NCBI GenBank assembly: GCA_051953655.1
Contig: JBQCIO010000148.1
Location: forward strand, 1 to 10,867
DNA from: JBQCHF01 sp051953655
Lineage (GTDB): Bacteria > Actinomycetota > Actinomycetes > Motilibacterales > Motilibacteraceae
DNA: 10,867 nucleotides
Reading direction: 5' to 3'
Shown one piece after another: positions 6,730 to 10,867 of the stretch; within the stretch, counting starts at the first letter, position 1; every line of letters begins with the position of its first letter. The translations under genes were made by a program, and so were the position numbers. The notes beneath the pieces are model-generated. The model made no database searches. It saw only the letters and a list, made by a program, of their open reading frames with translations, and was not told the origin of the DNA.

Positions 6730-6756
6730 GCGGGCGTTCACCCGGTGGACGCCCGC
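6730..6756. terminator. GC-rich palindrome between mutT1 and pstS, possible terminator or operator
   Basis: Positions 6731-6742 pair with 6744-6755 over 12 positions, with a single G-U wobble (6738 with 6748); 6730 with 6756 extends it. In RNA this is a stem of about 11 bp with a small loop, without a U-tract. It may end the ppk1-mutT1 transcript. It also contains GTTCACC (6736-6742) and, on the opposite strand, GTCCACC, so it could instead be a symmetrical PhoP-type site far upstream of pstS. Confidence 0.4.
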
Positions 6757-6790
6757 CTGACCGCGCCACGTCCGCATCGCGCCCACTCGT

Positions 6791-6834
6791 GTTCACCTCC
6801 CGTTCACGCAGGCCCGTCCATCGCTTCACCTGCC
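6791..6834 (+). promoter_or_regulatory. PHO box array (PhoP-binding direct repeats) upstream of pstS
   Basis: Four contiguous 11-nt units are visible: GTTCACCTCCC (6791-6801), GTTCACGCAGG (6802-6812), CCCGTCCATCG (6813-6823, degenerate) and CTTCACCTGCC (6824-6834). Units of 11 nt with a GTTCACC-like 7-nt core are the known architecture of actinobacterial PHO boxes bound by PhoP of the PhoR-PhoP system under phosphate starvation. An additional GTTCACC at 6736 lies exactly 55 bp (5 x 11) upstream of the first unit and so is on the same helical phase. PhoP itself is not encoded in this window. Confidence 0.8.
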
Positions 6835-6839
6835 CCACC

Positions 6840-6845
6840 TAGCGT
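6840..6845 (+). promoter_or_regulatory. -10 box of the pstS promoter
   Basis: TAGCGT fits TANNNT and begins 9 bp after the TTCACC core of the last PHO-box unit (6824-6830). No good -35 hexamer is present at the usual distance, as expected when PhoP replaces -35 recognition. The transcript would start near 6852 and carry a leader of about 58 nt. Confidence 0.6.
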
Positions 6846-6855
6846 CCCTCCCGGT

Positions 6856-6874
6856 CGACGGCACGAGGCCGTCG
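6856..6874 (+). other. Hairpin in the pstS 5' leader
   Basis: CGACGGC (6856-6862) pairs perfectly with GCCGTCG (6868-6874), leaving a 5-nt loop. It lies near the predicted 5' end of the pstS mRNA and well upstream of the ribosome-binding site AGGAGAGG (6893-6900), so it would more plausibly stabilise the 5' end than block translation. This is inferred from pairing alone. Confidence 0.4.
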
Positions 6875-6909
6875 CAGGTGCACTGCAGCCTCAGGAGAGG
6901 GACTCCACA

Positions 6910-8058
6910 GTGAAGGTCACGCGGTACGGGTCGCTGGCGGCGATCGCCATGGCGGGCGCGCTCGCGCTCACCGCTTGCGGCACGGACAACAACACCACGC
7001 CGAGCGACAGCTCGAGCTCCGGCTCGTCCTCCGCGAGCGCCTCGGCCGGCGCGAGCGGCGGCACGAACGCCCTCGGCGTCGAGTGCGCCACGGGCACCCT
7101 CACGCTCGCCGGCTCCACCGCGCAGTCGAACGCCATGTCCGAGTGGATCAAGGACTACCAGACGGCGTGCCCGGGCGCGACGATCAACTACGGCGGCGGC
7201 GGCTCCGGCGCCGGCGTGAAGCAGTTCCAGGAAGGCACCATCGACTTCGCCGGCTCGGACTTCGCGCTCACCGCGGCCGACCAGCCGGCCGCGGACAGCC
7301 GCTGCAAGACCGGCCCGGCCATCAACATCCCCATGGTCCCGGGCCCGATCGCCGTCGGCTACAACGTGCCGGGCGTCACGAACCCGCTCGACCTGTCCGC
7401 CAGCACGCTCGCCGGGATCTTCGGCGGCAAGATCACCAAGTGGAACGACGCCGCGATCACCAAGGACAACCCGGGCGTGACCCTGCCCTCCACCGGCATA
7501 CAGACCTTCCACCGCTCGGACGGCTCGGGCACGTCCTACAACTTCACCGCCTACCTCACCAACGAGGCCAAGGACGCGTGGACCTTCGGCACGGACAAGA
7601 ACTGGAAGGCCCCCGGCGGCCAGGGCGTCAAGGGCACCCAGGGCATCGCCCAGGGCGTCAAGAGCACCCCCGGCGGCATCGGCTACATGGAGCTCTCGTT
7701 CGCCAAGAACAGCTCGATCCCCTACTCCAAGGTGAGCAACGCCAAGGGCGACTTCGTCGAGCTGAGCACCCAGAACGTGCAGAACTTCCTCGCCAAGGCG
7801 AAGACCGAGGGCAGCAACGGCGACATCAAGGTCAACTTCGACTACACCAACGGTGACGCCGACGCCTACCCGAACCTGCTGGTCACCTACGAGATCGTCT
7901 GCTCCAAGGGCAACGACCCGCAGAAGCTCCCGCTGATCAAGAGCTTCCTGGGCTACATCGCCGGCCAGGGGCAGCAGAAGCTGACCGACCTCAGCTACGT
8001 CCCGCTCCCGCAGAACCTGCAGGACCAGGTCAAGCAGTCCATCGACAGCCTGTCCTGA
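6910..8058 (+). CDS. pstS: Phosphate ABC transporter substrate-binding lipoprotein PstS
   Basis: PstS captures inorganic phosphate outside the membrane and delivers it to PstC/PstA. The 382-aa product starts with a lipoprotein signal: VKVTRYGSLA..., a hydrophobic core, and the lipobox L20-T-A-C23, so mature PstS should be lipid-anchored at C23. A Ser/Ala/Gly-rich flexible linker (about 32-51) follows. Phosphate-contacting segments resemble E. coli PstS, with matching internal spacing: S99 in GGGGSG and D117 in AGSD are 18 apart (E. coli S38 and D56), and R202, S206, G207, T208 in RSDGSGT match R135, S139, G140, T141. GST at 68-70 matches the first binding loop approximately. Four further cysteines (59, 87, 132, 331) are present. 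The GTG start is supported by AGGAGAGG nine bases upstream and by the complete signal peptide. It heads the pst cluster and has its own PHO-box promoter. Confidence 0.96.
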   Translation: MKVTRYGSLAAIAMAGALALTACGTDNNTTPSDSSSSGSSSASASAGASGGTNALGVECATGTLTLAGSTAQSNAMSEWIKDYQTACPGATINYGGGGSGAGVKQFQEGTIDFAGSDFALTAADQPAADSRCKTGPAINIPMVPGPIAVGYNVPGVTNPLDLSASTLAGIFGGKITKWNDAAITKDNPGVTLPSTGIQTFHRSDGSGTSYNFTAYLTNEAKDAWTFGTDKNWKAPGGQGVKGTQGIAQGVKSTPGGIGYMELSFAKNSSIPYSKVSNAKGDFVELSTQNVQNFLAKAKTEGSNGDIKVNFDYTNGDADAYPNLLVTYEIVCSKGNDPQKLPLIKSFLGYIAGQGQQKLTDLSYVPLPQNLQDQVKQSIDSLS

Positions 8059-8088
8059 CCTCGTCCGGCGGCTGCCGGTCGTCGTACG

Positions 8089-8138
8089 CTGCGCGCGTCC
8101 CACCCCGACCGTGACCCGGCGGGGCGGGGCGCGCGCAG
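8089..8138 (+). terminator. Long hairpin between pstS and pstC, likely attenuator or mRNA stabiliser
   Basis: Positions 8089-8107 pair with 8120-8138 over 19 positions, with one G-U wobble and one A-C mismatch. A further 3-bp helix can form inside the 12-nt loop. No U-tract follows, so full intrinsic termination is doubtful. Such a structure 30 nt after the pstS stop is well placed to protect the pstS mRNA 3' end or to reduce read-through into pstC. This would give more binding protein than permease, a usual need in ABC importers. That role is inference. Confidence 0.6.
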
Positions 8139-8218
8139 GCACGAGCGCCGGCGCCTCCGCCAGACCCTGACGGCACCACCCGACGCCCCGCGCCACGAGC
8201 AGCACGAGGAAGAGCAGC

Positions 8219-9208
8219 ATGGCCTCCGACACGCAGACCCGGCCTGATCCGCCGGCGACGGCGCCGCCGATCCGTTCGGGCTCCAGCGGTCCGGGCGAGC
8301 GCGTCTTCCGCGCGCTCGTGCACGCCGCCGGCGGGCTCATCCTCCTGCTGCTGGCCGCCATCGCGGCCTTCCTCGTCGTCAAGGCGGTCCCGGCCATCAA
8401 GGCCGACACCGTCAACTTCATCACCGAGAAGAAGTGGTTCCCGGACAGCGACCCGAGCGTCTGGGGCATCCTCGCGCTGGCCTGGGGCACGCTGCTCACC
8501 TCGGTCATCGCGCTCCTGCTCGCCGTGCCCGTCGCGATCGGCGTGGCGCTGTTCATCACCGAGTACGCCCCCCGCCGGCTGGCCCAGGGCCTGGCCTACG
8601 TCGTGGACCTGCTCGCCGCGGTGCCGAGCATCGTCTACGGCCTGTGGGGCGTCTTCTTCCTCGTCCCGCACATCAACGGCCTGTCCGGCTGGCTGACCCA
8701 CTACCTCGGCTGGATCCCGCTGTTCGCCTCGGAGAGCAACGTCTACGGCCGCTCGATCTTCACCGCCTCGGTGGTGCTCGCCGTGATGGTGCTGCCGATC
8801 ATCGCGGCCCTTTCCCGCGAGGTGTTCCTGCAGACGCCGCTGGCCAACAAGGAGGCCGCGCTGGCGCTGGGCGCCACCCGCTGGGAGATGATCCGCTACT
8901 CGGTGCTGCCCTTCGGCCGTCCGGGGGTCATCGGCGCGGTGCTGCTGGGCCTGGGCCGCGCGCTCGGCGAGACGATCGCGATCGCCGTGGTGCTGGCCGC
9001 CAACTTCGACATCGTCGTGCGGATCCTCGAGCCGGGCGGCAACACCATCGCCGCGAACATCGCCAACCAGTTCGCCGAGGCCGGCGAGATCGGGCGCGGC
9101 GCGCTCATCGCCTCCGGCCTGGTGCTGTTCGCCATCACCTTCGTGGTCAACCTGGCCGCCCGCGCGATCATCGCCCGCCGAGCGGCCTTCGCCGAGGTGA
9201 GCGCATGA
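8219..9208 (+). CDS. pstC: Phosphate ABC transporter permease PstC
   Basis: PstC is one of the two integral-membrane subunits forming the phosphate channel. The 329-aa product has a polar cytoplasmic N-terminus (1 to about 30) followed by about six hydrophobic segments, roughly at 35-58, 88-112, 125-150, 178-198, 235-260 and 293-318. The conserved cytoplasmic EAA loop that contacts the ATPase PstB is at E212-A-A-L-A-L-G218, followed by ATRWEMIRYSVLPFGRPGVI. The AVPSIVYGLWGVFFLVP segment (from A134) and RALGETIA (247-254) are typical of PstC. The ATG start is supported by a purine-rich GAGGAAGAG at 8206-8214. The gene lies 160 bp after pstS, separated by a strong hairpin, and its stop overlaps the pstA start (ATGA), implying translational coupling. 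Confidence 0.95.
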   Translation: MASDTQTRPDPPATAPPIRSGSSGPGERVFRALVHAAGGLILLLLAAIAAFLVVKAVPAIKADTVNFITEKKWFPDSDPSVWGILALAWGTLLTSVIALLLAVPVAIGVALFITEYAPRRLAQGLAYVVDLLAAVPSIVYGLWGVFFLVPHINGLSGWLTHYLGWIPLFASESNVYGRSIFTASVVLAVMVLPIIAALSREVFLQTPLANKEAALALGATRWEMIRYSVLPFGRPGVIGAVLLGLGRALGETIAIAVVLAANFDIVVRILEPGGNTIAANIANQFAEAGEIGRGALIASGLVLFAITFVVNLAARAIIARRAAFAEVSA

Positions 9209-10254
9209 GCACCGCGGTCCTCCCCGGCGCGCCGACCCAGCTCGGCGGGCGCTCCCTGCCACGCCTGGCGCCGCTGCTCGCCGCCGTCGTCGCCGTCGTC
9301 GTGGCCGGGCTGCTCGTGGCCCTGACGCCGGCGCACGGCACCGCCCAATGGCTGGTGCTCGCCGTGCTGCTGTTCGTCGTCGGCCTGCCGGCCTGGTCGG
9401 CCACCGTGGAGGGTGGCCGGCGGGCCAAGGACCGGCTCGCCACCACGCTGGCCTATGCCGCGTTCCTGTGCGCGGTGGTGCCGCTGGTCGCCGTGCTCAG
9501 CTACACCATCGCGCGCGGGCTGGCCCGCTTCGACGGCGTGTTCTTCACGCACTCGATGCGCAACGTGGCCGCGCAGGACGCCGGTGGCGGCGCCTACGCG
9601 GCCATCGTCGGCACCATCGAGCAGGTCGCGCTGGCCGCCCTGGTGTCGATCCCGCTCGGCATCCTCGTCGCGGTCTACCTCGTGGAGTACGGGCGCGGGC
9701 CGCTGCGCAAGGTGACGGCGTTCTTCGTCGACCTCATGACCGGCCTGCCCTCGATCGTGGCGGGCCTGTTCGTGCTGGCGTTCTGGGTCCTCGGCCTCGG
9801 CTTCGGCTACAGCGGGTTCGCCGGCAGCCTCGCGCTGATGGTGCTCATGCTGCCCACGGTGATCCGGTCCAGCGAGGAGATGCTGCGGCTGGTGCCCGGC
9901 GCGCTGCGCGAGGGCGCCTTCGCCCTCGGCGTGCCGAAGTGGCGCACCGTGGTTCGGATCGTGCTGCCCACCGCGCTGCCCGGCATCGTCACCGGCTGCA
10001 TGCTCGCGGTGGCCCGGGTCATGGGCGAGACCGCGCCGCTGCTGCTCACGGTGTTCGGCGCCGACTCGATCAACAACAACCCGTTCAAGGACCCGCAGGC
10101 CTCGCTGCCGCTCTACGTCTACCAGCAGGCCGGGCTGCCCAACGACACCGCCATCGACCGCGCGTGGGCCGGGGCGCTCGCGCTCATCCTCATCGTGCTC
10201 GTGCTCAACCTGGTGGCCCGCCTCCTCGCCTGGTGGAAGGCGCCGCGCCACTAG
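9205..10254 (+). CDS. pstA: Phosphate ABC transporter permease PstA
   Basis: PstA is the second membrane subunit of the phosphate importer and pairs with PstC. The 349-aa product is about 50 residues longer than E. coli PstA because of an N-terminal extension holding two additional hydrophobic segments (about 22-40 and 48-64). About six core segments follow, the first at about 80-104. The EAA loop is E236-G-A-F-A-L-G242, followed by VPKWRTVVRIVLPTALPGI. The GLPSIVAGLFV segment (180-190) and MGETAPLLLT (273-282) are family hallmarks. The ATG lies within the pstC stop (ATGA), which fixes the start and supports coupling. The last residues, LLAWWKAPRH, leave a short basic cytoplasmic tail. It is followed after 105 bp by pstB, separated by a repeat array. 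Confidence 0.95.
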   Translation: MSTAVLPGAPTQLGGRSLPRLAPLLAAVVAVVVAGLLVALTPAHGTAQWLVLAVLLFVVGLPAWSATVEGGRRAKDRLATTLAYAAFLCAVVPLVAVLSYTIARGLARFDGVFFTHSMRNVAAQDAGGGAYAAIVGTIEQVALAALVSIPLGILVAVYLVEYGRGPLRKVTAFFVDLMTGLPSIVAGLFVLAFWVLGLGFGYSGFAGSLALMVLMLPTVIRSSEEMLRLVPGALREGAFALGVPKWRTVVRIVLPTALPGIVTGCMLAVARVMGETAPLLLTVFGADSINNNPFKDPQASLPLYVYQQAGLPNDTAIDRAWAGALALILIVLVLNLVARLLAWWKAPRH

Positions 10255-10279
10255 CGTCGCCTCAGCACCACCCAGCCCC

Positions 10280-10349
10280 TCCCGCTCAGCACCTCCCGCT
10301 CAGCCCCTCCCGCTCGGCACCATCCCGCTCGGCACCCATCCCGCTCAGG
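10280..10349. repeat. Five-copy degenerate tandem repeat between pstA and pstB
   Basis: The core TCCCGCTCRGS (R = A or G, S = C or G) begins at 10280, 10294, 10308, 10323 and 10339, giving periods of 14, 14, 15 and 16 bp. The first two copies read ...CAGC, the next two ...CGGC and the last ...CAGG. The final copy runs into AGGAA (10347-10351), which is the apparent pstB ribosome-binding site 8 nt before the ATG. The tract is C-rich on the plus strand and shows no strong hairpin. It fills most of the 105-bp pstA-pstB gap. Confidence 0.8.
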
Positions 10350-10359
10350 AACGGACACC

Positions 10360-10867
10360 ATGGGCAAGCGCATCGACGTCTCCGGTCTCAACGTCTTCTA
10401 CGGCGACTTCAAGGCCGTCGAGGACGTCAACATGACCATCGAGCCGCGCAGCGTCACGGCCTTCATCGGCCCGTCCGGCTGCGGCAAGTCCACGTTCCTG
10501 CGCACCCTCAACCGGATGCACGAGGTCATCCCCGGGGCCCGGGTCGAGGGCAAGGTGATGCTCGACGACGAGGACATCTACGGCCCCGGGATCGACCCGG
10601 TGAACGTGCGCCGCACCATCGGCATGGTCTTCCAGCGGCCCAACCCGTTCCCGACCATGTCCATCTACGACAACGTGGTCGCCGGGCTGCGCCTGCTCGG
10701 CCGGCAGCGCAGGTCCGCGCGCGACGAGATCGGCGAGCGCTCGCTGCTGGGCGCCAACCGGTGGGAGGACGTCAAGGCCCGCCTCGACCGGCCCGGGATC
10801 AGCCTCTCCGGCGGCCAGCAGCAGCGGTTGTGCATCGCCCGGGCCATCGCCGTGGAGCCGGTCGTGT
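10360..10867 (+). CDS. pstB: Phosphate ABC transporter ATP-binding protein PstB (3' end beyond window)
   Basis: PstB hydrolyses ATP to drive phosphate import by PstC/PstA at the inner face of the membrane. The visible 169 residues show the Walker A motif G37-P-S-G-C-G-K-S-T45, the Q-loop Q92 in VFQRPNPFP, and the ABC signature L149-S-G-G-Q-Q-Q-R156. The Walker B aspartate and H-loop lie past the window edge. The text around the motifs (FYGDFKAVEDVNMTI, LNRMHEVIPGARVEGKVMLD, MSIYDNVVAGLRL) is characteristic of PstB rather than of other ABC ATPases. The ATG start is supported by AGGAA eight bases upstream and by alignment of Walker A at its usual distance from the N-terminus. It is incomplete only because the window ends, not broken. 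Confidence 0.95.
   Translation, partial: MGKRIDVSGLNVFYGDFKAVEDVNMTIEPRSVTAFIGPSGCGKSTFLRTLNRMHEVIPGARVEGKVMLDDEDIYGPGIDPVNVRRTIGMVFQRPNPFPTMSIYDNVVAGLRLLGRQRRSARDEIGERSLLGANRWEDVKARLDRPGISLSGGQQQRLCIARAIAVEPVV

Noticed and set aside
6058..6909. Upstream extension of pstS
   Set aside because: The extension covers mutT1, the PHO boxes and the promoter. The GTG at 6910 has a ribosome-binding site and is followed by a complete lipoprotein signal peptide.
6826..8559. Minus-strand open frame opposite pstS and the start of pstC
   Set aside because: Both sense genes are unambiguous, and the antisense product is compositionally biased with no motif.
8030..10251. Two long minus-strand open frames (8030-9262 and 8896-10251) opposite pstC and pstA
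   Set aside because: The Arg/His/Asp/Gly-rich translations mirror hydrophobic sense codons, as expected opposite membrane-protein genes.
10280..10349. CRISPR array or phage attachment site
   Set aside because: The repeats are only about 11 bp with 3-5 bp between them, with no spacers of CRISPR length, no cas genes and no integrase nearby.

Overview
The window is high-GC DNA read as actinobacterial chromosome (phylum Actinomycetota). The main evidence is a mycothiol synthase gene, since mycothiol is the actinobacterial thiol, together with a ppk1-mutT1 gene pair also seen in mycobacteria, pervasive G/C third positions, and promoters whose -10 box lies 6 nt before a GTG start codon, as in leaderless actinobacterial genes. 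I cannot fix a genus from this sequence.

Layout, left to right: positions 1-97 are G/T-only and then C-run low-complexity sequence that looks like a contig end rather than biology. A secreted 5'-nucleotidase/UshA-type metallophosphoesterase is on the minus strand (152-2041). A 181-bp divergent intergenic region carries promoters for both directions. The plus strand then holds mshD (2223-3323), ppk1 (3378-5702), a mutT1-type Nudix/histidine-phosphatase gene (5699-6640), pstS (6910-8058), pstC (8219-9208), pstA (9205-10254) and the first 508 bases of pstB (10360 to the window end). No gap between genes exceeds 300 bases; the largest (6641-6909) holds the pstS regulatory region. I see no tRNA, rRNA, CRISPR array, insertion sequence or prophage sequence.

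Functionally this is a phosphate-homeostasis locus. The secreted nucleotidase can release phosphate from extracellular nucleotides, PstSCAB imports it at high affinity, and Ppk1 stores it as polyphosphate. The Nudix enzyme next to ppk1 cleans up or recycles (oxidised) nucleoside polyphosphates. The regulatory DNA supports this reading: pstS is preceded by in-phase 11-bp direct repeats of the GTTCACC type (PHO boxes, PhoP sites). A single GTTCACC sits upstream of ppk1 at exactly the same 9-bp distance from a -10-like hexamer. mshD is embedded in the locus but appears to use an ordinary leaderless promoter.

The most noteworthy items are the matched PHO-box geometry at ppk1 and pstS, a roughly 19-bp-stem hairpin between pstS and pstC, a five-copy degenerate tandem repeat just before pstB, tandem duplications straddling the mshD and mutT1 stop codons, and a histidine-rich insertion in MshD. 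I found no convincing undescribed multi-gene system; the coding content is well-known families.
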